Source of the DNA: Gentiana macrophylla
Lineage: Eukaryota; Streptophyta; Magnoliopsida; Gentianales; Gentianaceae
Assembly (NCBI GenBank): GCA_026214975.1
Contig: JAOBSW010000502.1
Span: 186,001-250,000 of the forward strand
Direction of reading: 5' to 3'
DNA: 64,000 nucleotides
Part shown: in pieces, positions 22,227 through 32,530 of the stretch
Layout of the letters: each line of letters opens with the position of its first letter
How positions within the stretch are numbered: position 1 is the stretch's first letter
Program-made: the position numbers and the translations under genes
Notes under the pieces: generated by a model
Seen by the model: the letters and a program-made list of their open reading frames with translations, nothing else
What the model was told of the DNA's origin: nothing
The model's database searches: none

Positions 22227-23581
22227 TTAATCTTTGAATTTCTGCTTGAAGAGCATTTTTTCTGCCTTCACAATCTCATAACCAGATTGTATTTGCATCA
22301 GTTGATTAAGGATGGCATCCAAAGTTTCTTCACTGTCAGAAATTTTAGGATTTGAACCACAAGTAGATTCACATTCACTTTCAGCAGGAGTGTTTATAGA
22401 TAAATAATTGTATACCTCCTCAGTTTCATCCATATTGGCCATTAAAGCATAATCATCCATGTGTGCAATAAGTGTAGTATCATGAGATTCATTTCCCTTT
22501 TCTGATTCAACTTCATATCCCGATTCATCATCAGCAACCAGGGCTTTCTTGCCGGATCTTCTTTGCTGACTCTTGTTCTTTAGTAGGTCTGGACAATGAG
22601 GTCTGAAATGTCCAGGTTTCTTGCAGTTGAAGCACAGATAATCAGGTTCCTTCTTTTGTTTCAAATCAGGACAATCAGGTTTGAACTGTCCTGGTTTCTT
22701 GCAATGAAAGCACAAGAAGTCATTATCTTTCTTGGATTCTTCCCTTTTCTTTTCACTTGATTTCTTGGTGAAATTCCTTGAAGTTCCTCTTCCAGGTTTC
22801 ATCATTCTGATTTTCTTACTCTGCAGAGCTATTTGCTCTTTCATTTCATATAGCAAACCATCTTGGACACTTGATGTTTCTTCATTATGTGCAGCAGCCA
22901 ATGCAGTAGTTTTTTGTTTTTCTTTTTCAGTATTAGGAACAAGATCCTTACTGAATTCATATGCCTTGAGATCTGAAAACAATTTGAAGGTGTCTCCATC
23001 TTGTAGTCTCCTGGACTCTGCCATGGTAGTAACCTTCATTTCCCAAACTTCTTTTGCTGGTAGGGCTTCTAAAATTTCTTGTATTGATTTCTTTCTTTGT
23101 ATATGTTACATTCAGCAGGGTGAGTTCATCCATGATAGCATTGAATCTTGATTCCATTTGTTCAATGGTTTCATTTGAAGTCTTGGAACTTTCTATTGGC
23201 TACACTAACTTTGTTTTTCTTGATAGCAGCAGTGCCTTCACAGATTAGTTGCAATCTTTCCCAAAGTTCCTTACCAGTCTTGCAATCCTTCACTTTCATG
23301 TACATTTTGCTATATATGGTTCTGTAAATGATATCAATAGAAATATTGTTGTGGTTTGGTCTTTTTCTATCTTCAGCACCCCACTCTCTCTTTGGCTTAG
23401 GTACAATCTGAGTTTGATCATCCACAGTTATGGTTTTGGTGATTTCCAGTGGTCCATCGATCAGCACATCCATCATCTCATCAGGTGTTGCAGCTAAATA
23501 AGCCTGAATACGATGTTTATACTCATCAAAATGATCTAGAGAGCACATCAACAAAGTCCTATCATACTGGTTGTTATCCAT
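22227..23581 (-). pseudogene. gag of element C with two CCHC motifs
   Basis: Gag forms the capsid of the intracellular particle and binds the element RNA. I chose the ATG at 23581 (MDNNQYDRTLLM) over the upstream ATG at 23623 because element L starts the same way (MDKSQYARQMIM). The capsid part has FDEYKHRIQAYLAAT.DEMMDVL and DCKTGKELWERLQLICEG. A frameshift near 23160 moves the next part (MESRFNAIMDELTLLNVTY) to another frame and another follows near 23040. Two zinc knuckles lie at 22671-22712 (CFHCKKPGQFKPDC) and 22603-22634 (CFNCKKPGHFRPHC). The first has Gln in place of the zinc-binding His. An acidic stretch and a coiled-coil-like end (LNQLMQIQSGYEIVKAEK) follow. Confidence 0.88.
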
Positions 23582-23672
23582 GATGCAATGTTTTGAAAAA
23601 TAGAAACTTGAAAAAGTTTTCAAAGAATTTTCACAAGCACAACAAGTAGGATTACTTCAGAACAGAAGCACT

Positions 23673-23684
23673 GGTCTGATACCA
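23673..23684 (-). other. primer binding site of element C
   Basis: Minus strand TGGTATCAGACC, next to the 5' LTR end (CCAACA), complementary to initiator tRNA-Met with one change from the usual TGGTATCAGAGC. Confidence 0.85.
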
Positions 23685-23686
23685 AT

Positions 23687-24959
23687 TGTTGGTCCATTGA
23701 AAAGGCTTTGGTTAAGTTTAGAGGGGGGTGAATAAACTTAACACTTGAAACAGGTAGGATTGCTACTCCAAAGTATTCTATTGGTCCTTGAAGGGTAGGA
23801 TTGCCTCTTCACCAGGTCCACCACAAACAACAGTTCTTGACACCCAAAGGATGATTCTCTGTCTTCAGCAAACTTCTTGTAAAAGAAGGGTTGAATCAAG
23901 TAAGTGATTCAGCTTTCAGGAGCTTGATCAAGATGTAATGATTAGCAGTTTGAAGTCTTTAAGTGTGTATATTTGGGGTAACTTGATAGCATGTTACACT
24001 TGAAGATAAATCTTCATCAGCAAATTTAAGCTCAGTATATGTCAGCAGGGTGTTTTTCTTCATTAAAAAGTTGATAGCTTCATATGGATTATTATGTTGT
24101 TCTTCATCTTCAAACTAAGTCAGGAGTCCCCTATTTATAGGTGTGAAACTTGTGACTTGTGTTTGAAATTCAAATGTAGCCGTTTCAGACTTGTCTCCAT
24201 CTAGACATGATTTTTGTCACTGTTCATAGTACTGACATTGTCAGTCAAAATTTTGCCTGTTTCCAGACTCTCCACCCTTTGACTTATAACCATTGGATAA
24301 TCCTCTGAATCTTTCCAACATTCCTTTTATCTTGACCATTGATTTGATGACAAAATCAAGGGTTGTAATCCATCCTTATCCATTTAATCTTTCAATGTAA
24401 ACTTTGATTAAATCGAGATTTCTATTCAGCAGACCCCTGGGGTATATCAGTATGCTGATGTAAATATTTGTCAGCTAATTTTTGTCTGCCATGTATTAAT
24501 AAAACTTCAATCAACTGCTTCTCATCTAACTTTTTAATTGTGAAGTTAGAGTACACCATTTTCATTACTAAGTTCCAATCACCACTTGACATATGGAACT
24601 TAGACCTTGTACACAAGGTATATGTAATCAGTTTAGGTCATCACAGACATCCCTAAATTCTGATTCCATATCCTTCACTGTAAATACTAAGTTTGATCCC
24701 TTAGCTTTCAATAATTGAGTTTGAACTTTCAGCCTTCAACCATCAGTTGGTTCCCAGTTAGTCTACTAACCAAGACACCTTACTGACCTAGACAGGTCTG
24801 CTGATAAAGTCAGGTGACCTTTTTACACTGCTTGTTTGATCAAACCTATACAAAGATCAAACTCTAGTAAACCTATACATTTAATCTAGACATCTTTTTG
24901 CCTTTGCTCTATAACAGCTAGTCTGGCACTCATCATTAAAACTTAAAATATGTCCAACA
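23687..24959 (-). repeat. 5' LTR of element C
   Basis: Minus strand starts TGTTGGACATATTTTAAG (24959) and ends GGACCAACA (23687). TATA box TATAAATA at 24132-24139 (minus). It matches the 3' LTR closely from about 23738 on but lacks the ~350 bp present at 11913-12270, while keeping the last ~50 bp that the 3' LTR lost. Confidence 0.88.
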
Positions 24960-25465
24960 TCTTACTCTCGTGAATATTTGCAAAGTGAAAGTAAATGAGT
25001 TACTTCGAGAGAGCATGATATTCAGATTATAAGATACGGTCGTTAATGTATTGATGCTCGAGATACGACCGTATGGATATTGTAACAGCGATAGGATTTT
25101 ATTTACACAATAAACATTTTGCATGAAAGGTAGTAATCATTGCATTTGACTCTTCCGATGATTGGGGAGTCATGGCGTGTTGCTAGACGCTGTCCGTGAT
25201 CGTTAGGTATGATGGGCATTTTAGTAAATGCACTTTGTGCCTACGGCCAACATATTCGGAGGCCTATCGAGTCTCACACATAAAAACATATAGCCGGATT
25301 AAAATGCGGTTGTAGAGATAACCAAATAAGGAAAGTTTTATCTCGACTATAAAGTGTTATAGTGATAAATTAATATTGTGGTATTTATTTATTATGAATA
25401 AAATAATGCAAGATATTAATTGTGTTGATTAATTAAATAACATATGTATTTTTAGTAGATGTGGG

Positions 25466-25742
<277 letters not shown>

Positions 25743-25795
<53 letters not shown>
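25743..25795. repeat. (AT)n microsatellite, right flank of the palindrome
   Basis: 53 bp of AT repeats, mirror of the left tract but shorter. Confidence 0.95.
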
Positions 25796-25801
<6 letters not shown>

Positions 25802-26296
25802 AGGATTTATAAGTGTAATATATATATGTGATAAATATACACATGTATAAATTGATTTTATTTTCCTCTATCCATTAGGAAGTTTTTCCCAATCAGATTG
25901 GGATTGCATATAGCGTCCCATCTCCCTATAAAAGGGGAGTGGTGTCAAGATTGTTTGTATCAAATTTTAAACGTCTTATTTTCTATTAGAAAATTAAGAG
26001 AGATTCTTGAGAGAGACTTTTGGGAGAAATAAAAAAGGAGGCCTAGCAACAGACTTTTTTGGTAGCAATCCAGTGGTGGATTCCGGCGGGTTGTTCTTGT
26101 GGATCAATGGTAGAGGCCGAACATTTGGACGGCTTCATACAGAAACTAAAGCCGTAGACAAAGCGATGATTTACTTTAGATCATTATGGTATTTTCTTAG
26201 TCTACTTTTTATGCTTGTTGCTTATACAAAGTCAATCTTGGTAAAAATAAAATTAAATTTTAAATTCTACTGCGTTTCCGTGTAGATTTTCAAACA

Positions 26297-26518
26297 TTTA
26301 TAATATAGTTTGACATTAGTTACTTTCTGGTTGACAGGTTATATGTAGGACCATGAGGGTTTATATCCCGAGTCTTCAGTTTATTTTCTTCCGCTATTAT
26401 TTTTATTTACTTTTATATGACGTATGGCTTACATAGTGTTTATGGTTTTCTCTAAATGTCACGTGCCGAAAGTTTCATTTCTCGGATAAGGACTCGGTGT
26501 CTAGGACGGGGCGTTACA
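26297..26518 (+). mobile_element. gypsy-type LTR 3' tail fragment
   Basis: Ends CTCGGATAAGGACTCGGTGT...GGGGCGTTACA, closely like the end of the F LTR (GGATAAGGGCTCGGTAT...GGGGCGTTACA at 46052-46095). The 5' part is absent because element B is inserted here. No normal primer site follows; a minisatellite begins instead. Confidence 0.75.
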
Positions 26519-27327
26519 GTTAGTGAGTTAATGATTTGAAACCTAAGGTTCATTAGTAACTTCATGATATTAAACTCGAGGTTCATTAGTGTGTTCTTGA
26601 TTTAAATCAAGAGAATCGTTAGTGGGTTCCTGGTTTGAAACTCAGGGTTCATTTTTCCAGATACGGTCTAGTGTCTGGGACAGGGCATTATAGTAAATGA
26701 TTTGAAACCTAAGGTTCATCCGTGACTTCATGATATGAAACTTAAGCTACGTTAGTGTGTTCCTAATTTGAATCATGGGAATCGTTAGTGAGATCCTGAT
26801 ATGAAACTCATGGTTCGTTGGGGAATTTTTGATTTAAAATTAACTTAGGGTTCGTCAGTGACTTTCTGATATAAAATTAACTCAGGGTTCGTTAGTGAGT
26901 GCATGATTTGAAACCTGTGTTTTGTTAGTGAGTTAATGATTTGAATCCTGAGGTTCATTCAACGAGTTACTGGTTTGAAACTCGAGGTTCTTTAGTGAGT
27001 TTACTATTTGACTCGAGGTTCTTTAGTGAGTTAACTATTTGACTTTAGTGAAACCCTTGACTCATTATTGACTTTATGTTGTTAATCCCGAGGTTCGTTA
27101 TTGAGTTACTGATTTGAACCCTGTGGTTCATTAGTGAGTTCTTGATTTGAAACTCAGGGTTTGTTAGTTTGTTTATGATTTCAAATTAACTCAAGGTTCG
27201 TTAGTGAGTTCATGATTTGAAACACAGAGTTCGTTAGTGAGTCAGTATTTCAAACGCGAGGTTCATTTGTGAGTTCCCGATTGATATCAAAAGATTTGTT
27301 AGTGAGTTGCTTATTTGAATCATGGGA
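26519..27327. repeat. degenerate ~32-bp minisatellite
   Basis: About 22 diverged copies of a unit close to GTTCGTTAGTGAGTTCATGA + TTTGAAACTCAG. Units vary from 28 to 38 bp, with longer composite units near 27030 and 27260. Near 26648-26700 a second, diverged copy of the gypsy LTR tail (TCTAGTGTCTGGGACAGGGC) is embedded, again followed by the repeat unit. The array ends abruptly at element D. Confidence 0.9.
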
Positions 27328-28401
27328 TGTTAGGAACATTTGTATAAGACTTTACTTAGTGTCTGACATTTTGTATAAATTCAGTCAGACAAGCATTGTA
27401 CTCGACTGGTAGGACGACTCAGTAAAGATGCAGGTCCATCTTAGTGAAGACATCCAAAGACCAGCATAGTGAAGTGAAGATTCTTATGGACAGGCGTATA
27501 ACCAAGGAAGTCTGTGATTACCTTGGAGAAGTCTAAGATATACATTACAAGTGATGAAATCTATAAGTTTAATATGGTGTACACTAATCTCACCCTGATC
27601 AAGGATCAGTGAAGTATAATAAGCATTGGATATCAAGAATCAATGAAAAATAAAAGATAGAGTAAAAACAAAAAAACTGGCTAAGTGGATGGTCTGTCGG
27701 CTGACTTAAGGAATGACAATGAAGTAAATCTCAACGGTGAAGTAACAGTCAGGACATCCAAGTAATTTAATTCAATATTTAGGAAATCTGCAACGTGATT
27801 AAATCAAAGATCAAGCAATTAATGCATAATCAATCAAGGATGGATTTTATGAAGAACATTTGATTAAAATCCGGATCACTGAAATCAAGGAGAATGAAAT
27901 CAAGAAGGATCAAGGATTATTTTGGGAATTAATAGCCAACGGACAGAAATTCAGCATAAAGGAAATCATGGCTTTAAATAGAAGGCATTCACCAAAAAAT
28001 GTATAAGTAAAAAAAGGACAAGTAAAGATTGATAATCAAGAATTCTAAGTGCTGAAACTCTGTCAAATTATACAAGCCTTCTAATTGTTCTTACAAGAAA
28101 TATCCAGATGATCAATCTCAGAATTCCTCCAATCATCACAGGAGAAGAGTGGATTAAGGGATTACACCACCGTGAACCACTATAAACCTTGTGTTATTTA
28201 CTTAGATCATTTACTTTCTGCATTTACATTCAGTACTTTATTTTATATGTCTGTGATTGCTTAAGTGTTTTGAAAATACATATAGAAGGGTTTTTATTTC
28301 TACTGCACAAAAGCTTTCCATCAAGAAATGTTTTTGAACTCTTAATATAGTCATTCACCCTCGCCCCTCTGACTATATTTCATCTTTCTCTAAGACCAAC
28401 A
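27328..28401 (+). repeat. Sirevirus-like LTR of element D
   Basis: 1074 bp, starts TGTTAGGAACATTTG and ends CTAAGACCAACA. It is the same family as the LTR at 51528-54762 (after removing the solo LTR there) but lacks about 110 bp near the start and about 300 bp near 28110. The promoter site reads TTTAAATA (27974-27981 region) where the other copy has TATAAATA. Confidence 0.85.
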
Positions 28402-28403
28402 AT

Positions 28404-28415
28404 TGGTATCGGAGC
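28404..28415 (+). other. primer binding site of element D
   Basis: TGGTATCGGAGC, one change from TGGTATCAGAGC, following CAACAAT. Confidence 0.8.
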
Positions 28416-28549
28416 AGTGTTCTTTGTGTTAGAACCTGTTCAGATTTGATTTCTGGTAACAAGGAGATCACTATTTTGTAAAGTATTTTCATAAGCTTTC
28501 AAATATTGTTTTTATCTATATAATATTTTTTATTGAGTCTTCAAATTTA

Positions 28550-30231
28550 ATGTCCAAAATTCATGTTTTAAAGGTCAATAATTTTAGTGAATACAAAATA
28601 AGAATGATGTCTCATCTTGCAGCAACTCATGAGGAGATGTTGGATGTTATCAATGATGGTCCTATCAAAATCATGAATGTGGAAGCTATAGGCCCAAATC
28701 AAGGGAAATCCATTGAAAAACCAAAAAAAGGATTGGACCAAAGATGATAAGAGAAGAGCAAACCTATATTTTGTTGCTAAAGACATGATCATGAAAACTG
28801 TAGATGGTAACATGTTCATGAGGATCAAAGATTGCAAAACTACAAAAGAAATGTGGGACAAAATGGCACTTGTCAAGGAAGGATCAGAGGCAATCAAAGC
28901 AAATGAATTATCTGTTGCAAAACCAAATTTGAAAACTTCAAGATGAAGACAGGTGAATCTATTGAACAGATGGACGATAGATGTTCAAGTATCATCAGTG
29001 AACTACAACAACTGGGACACAACTATCCATTGAAAGAAGTGGCTTGAAGATCATGAGAAGCTTGCCAGAAATATGGAGAATCATAACTTTTGTACTTGAA
29101 GGCATATTGGATCTTGCAAAAACAGACACCTTAACACTAATGTCACAACTGATAACTCATGAATTTCAGCTAAACAATGACAAAGGTGGACCAGCAGAGC
29201 CACACATGGCCTTTGCACTGGTGGTACCCCAGCAAAGTAAAGCAGCTGACTTAACCAACAAAGCGACTCAGGTGCTGAAAGGGTAGATTGCCATGTTGAT
29301 TAAAAGATTTGAGAGATTCAAGAATAGGCAGTACAAAGGGAGTTCTTCATCCAAAAGCAAGACTTCATCTAGCAAAGATTTCAAGAAGAAAGATGATGAA
29401 CTCAACTGTTTCAACTGCAAAAAGAAGGAGCACTTCAAAGCTGATTGTGAGATGAGAAAGACAAAGATGAGGAAAATAAAATATACAGATCATCATACAA
29501 AAGAAATAGAAAAAAGGCATTAAAGGCTGAAACCAGTAGTGAAGATAGTGATGTAGCAGAGTCATCTGAAAATGACTCAGATTCCAGTGAAGGCACCGGC
29601 TCAGACACTGATAAGGCATGTTTAAGTCTGAGGGCAAAAGAAGTTGAAAGAATAGGTGTACTATCTAGTGCATCCTCATCTAGTGCATCTACATATGACA
29701 CTGCACAATCTTCCATTTCCTCTCTAGATTCTACAAAGTTGATTCAAAGTCTCATGAGTAGATTTGAAGAAATTCAATCAAAGCATGAAATTTGGAACAA
29801 GAATGTAAGAAACAAAGAAAGGAAAATGATATTAAAAATAGAATTGGTTGAGCAAAAATCTCACTTAACTAGTAAGGAAGTTCACTTAGCTATTCAACAA
29901 ACAGCAGATGGTCAAACATCTGATGTTCACAGACCAGCGAAGAAAATTCTACTTTGCCAGCAGAGAAGGTTTCTACACCAGCCCCTAAAAAGGTTTGGAT
30001 CCAGATCAGGTCTTAGCTACAATATTTAAGATGAGGAAAGAAACAATGGCCAAAACCGATCTGAATTAAAGACCAAAATTGGACCTAAGTTCAGAAAAGG
30101 ACAGACCATTATGTCAACTACTCATCCTGCACCAGTGAAGTTGAAAACCAGTGCATTGAGCCAGCAAAGTAAATTGGCTTACTAGTAGCCTACTAAAGGC
30201 AAAGGCATACTGAATGTTAAGTGCAGACTCT
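28550..30231 (+). pseudogene. gag of element D, broken
   Basis: Gag capsid-nucleocapsid remnant. The ATG at 28550 starts MSKIHVLKVNNFSEYKIRMM, followed by [18 protein letters not shown], the same layout as gag of C, J and L. Frames shift near 28740, 28930 and 29040, and stops lie near 29050, 29284 and 29521. Later parts are MFMRIKDCKTTKEMWDKMAL, SLPEIW..ITFVLEG.LDLAKTDTLTL and one intact CCHC knuckle at 29407-29448 (CFNCKKKEHFKADC). An acidic/Ser-rich stretch and a coiled-coil-like end (IQSLMSRFEEIQSKHEI) follow. Coding-like sequence fades after about 30030, and the element breaks off where a gypsy LTR begins at 30232. About 740 bp expected before the protease motifs seen at 46096 are absent. 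Confidence 0.85.
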
Positions 30232-30883
30232 TGATGACGGTCAAATTATACCCACAAAAGTCATCAACGTTATCCTTAAATCGAGCTTAATAATATGTAT
30301 TTTATATTAAATCACATGTTTATAATGCTCATTTAATGTTATGTGATTTATAGAAAATAATTTGGTATTTATCTATTTTTATTATTTAAATATGATTTAC
30401 TGTGTGATAATTATTGATTTTATAGATTATGGTGAATCGGAGGATATCTAACAACGAAGGAAGTAAATCTCAAGATAAATCAGAGCGGAATCGGATTGCA
30501 TTAAAGATAAATATCAAAGTAGCACGAAGAGTGGAGTGTGGAACAAGAAAAGCCAGCGAGCCAATCAGAGGCTGGTGAGCTCGCTGGCAGCGAAATGAGT
30601 ACTCGCTGGGAGCGAGTGGAGAGACAGACTGAGGATCAGCTCGGAGTTATCTCGACGCATTTTAGACTCCATTAGGATTTAGGAAACGTAAATTAGGTCG
30701 TAATTTGGAGTTTATCCTAAATCGGTTTCTGACCTATATATACTTATTTCATTGTATCACTTTATATCTTGAATATCACTTTTCATAACACAAATTCTCA
30801 GTTTCTCAGAGCAGTTTTAATACAAGTTCAGCAGAAATTATGTGAGTTCTTGTATTTATTTGTTCTTTGTTCTTTGTAATTAA
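30232..30883 (+). mobile_element. gypsy LTR, 5' part, Tat/Ogre-like (element G)
   Basis: Starts TGATGACGGTCAAATTATAC, the kind of start known from Tat-lineage gypsy LTRs (inference). It contains a CCAAT box, a hairpin GCCAGCGAGC...GCTCGCTGGC (30552-30561 with 30579-30588), a second hairpin CTCGCTGGGAGCGAG, and a TATATATA box at 30735-30742. It is cut at 30883 by element E and does not resume in the window. The predicted target duplication (ACTCT, 30227-30231) has no partner here. Confidence 0.6.
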
Positions 30884-32520
30884 TGTTAGGTGTGATGCCC
30901 GAAAGACAATTTTGTAATTGTTTTATTTAATAAATGAAATGATATTATTATTCATATTTATTATTTTCATAATCACCGATGTGACAATAGTATTTACACT
31001 ACAGAAAACCCTAAGTATATCGTTTATGTAATCACTTAACTCAGTGTATGGGATATACACAGGAGGATTGAGTTAGTGAAGATGTACTTAAAATACAATT
31101 AGCCCGTAGTGAAGTTAATCGAGAGTATCGGGTCTCTCCTTTAACGTGCTATTAATGCGCCCATAACACAATAGGTGTGATTGTCTTATCTTGACTTTCG
31201 GTTAAGAGAACCTAATGGGGCATTTATATATGATAGATATATCATATAGGGTTGGACCGATTTGATTAGAGTTCACGATATAATTCCGTAATCGAGAAGT
31301 CTTATCGAATCAATGGATGATCATATTTATGGATATATCTTAATCCTGAGGTGATCACAGTCAACTGCTTTAATCAGTATGAGGTTTGACTTGATGGTTA
31401 AGGATTACACTGAGTCTGTGGTCTGAATTACCCCATCTTGGCATTGTCTTGGATTGAGTGAGTAGTACGTGTGTTATCACAGATACGGAATCCATTCCTT
31501 CCATTTATGGAAGTAGATAGACGATTCCTTATTTGTTAATCCTAGAAACCGATGGATCCATGGAGTTCATATTACAATCGATTAGCTACGGTGAGTTGTA
31601 TGAATTAATTGATCACTAGTGGGTTAATGGTAAATAAGGATAAGAGGTTCTAGAAAGGGTTAACGGTAACTTCCCGATTAAGAATGAAGCGATCATGGAG
31701 GATTAATCCATATGTAATGATTATATCAATGGACGCTTATTATTGTTCTCGTGAGGAGAAAAATATAATCTCATAATCGGAGGAGTGCGATCACGGGATT
31801 ATGGTGGCATATTCTCGTGATTGATTTATCGAATATAATTATTCTCGTTTCGTAAGATAATTATTTATTTGATTTATCGGAGTCGCTGATTATTAGTCCA
31901 TGGTCCCCGACGTGCCTCCTAATATAGCATAGCTATTCTCGGACGTCGAATCCTAATAATATTAATTTAGTTCTTGTTGGACTTTATTAAAACGATATGT
32001 GAATTAATTGTTTAGTGGACTATTAAATTAGTTGGGTTAAATAATTAAATATGTGAAAAAGACATTTTTCATAATTTTGGCCCAATTTAGTGTGTTAGTC
32101 GAAATTATTGTGACTAGGTCACAAGCTACAAATTTCGCCCCATAGCCTTATTTTTGGAACAAGAAATTATTTTCTTGTGTATTAATAAGACATGTGCACA
32201 AAATATTTATTGGATAAATATTTATGGTAAGAAATAAAGATAAATATTATTCTAGATTTGTTCTAGAATATTATGGAATTATCTTTTATTTATTGGATTA
32301 TTTATTTGCACCGGGAGTTGCTTGGATCACACGTACGGAAGATCGTGGTGCTCTACACATCTTCGTTTGTTATTTTTATTGCGGCTCTTCTACTTGGATT
32401 TTGAGATCCAAGAGGTATGTTCTACAACCCCCTTGTAGATATAGATCTAGTTATTTTATTACGTGTATTTTATAGATCTAGATCTTTAAATCGCTTCCGT
32501 TGCGGATGGTATTACTAACA
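30884..32520 (+). repeat. 5' LTR of element E
   Basis: 1637 bp, TGTTAGGTGTGATGCCCG ... GGTATTACTAACA. The first ~920 bp recur at 38277-39200 with a modest number of substitutions and short indels. A small open frame at 32224-32475 lies wholly in the LTR and is not considered a gene. Confidence 0.9.
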
Positions 32521-32521
32521 G

Positions 32522-32530
32522 TGGTATCAG
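32522..32530 (+). other. primer binding site of element E
   Basis: TGGTATCAG, two bases after the LTR end, followed by TCGCC rather than AGC, so a shortened match to initiator tRNA-Met. Confidence 0.7.

Larger units (their letters stand above)
11913..24959 (-). mobile_element. Sirevirus-like Ty1/copia element C, minus strand
   Basis: A full-length but damaged element read right to left: 5' LTR 23687-24959, primer site, gag with two CCHC motifs, protease, integrase, RT/RNase H, a 3.8-kb post-pol frame, purine tract, and 3' LTR 11913-13485. Copia domain order with an extra frame after pol and long LTRs is the known hallmark of the Sirevirus (SIRE/Maximus) lineage. It lies inside the 3' LTR of element B. 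The left junction has lost the LTR end and any target duplication, so it has been eroded. Many stops and frameshifts make it non-functional. Confidence 0.9.

Noticed and set aside
26007..26285. 92-codon frame in the B LTR
   Set aside because: Lies in the R/U5 part of the outer LTR; the B-prime LTRs do not keep it open, so it is chance.
26519..27327. Possible CRISPR-like array (regular ~32-bp repeats)
   Set aside because: Units are contiguous and degenerate with no unique spacers, in a plant nuclear context; it is a minisatellite.
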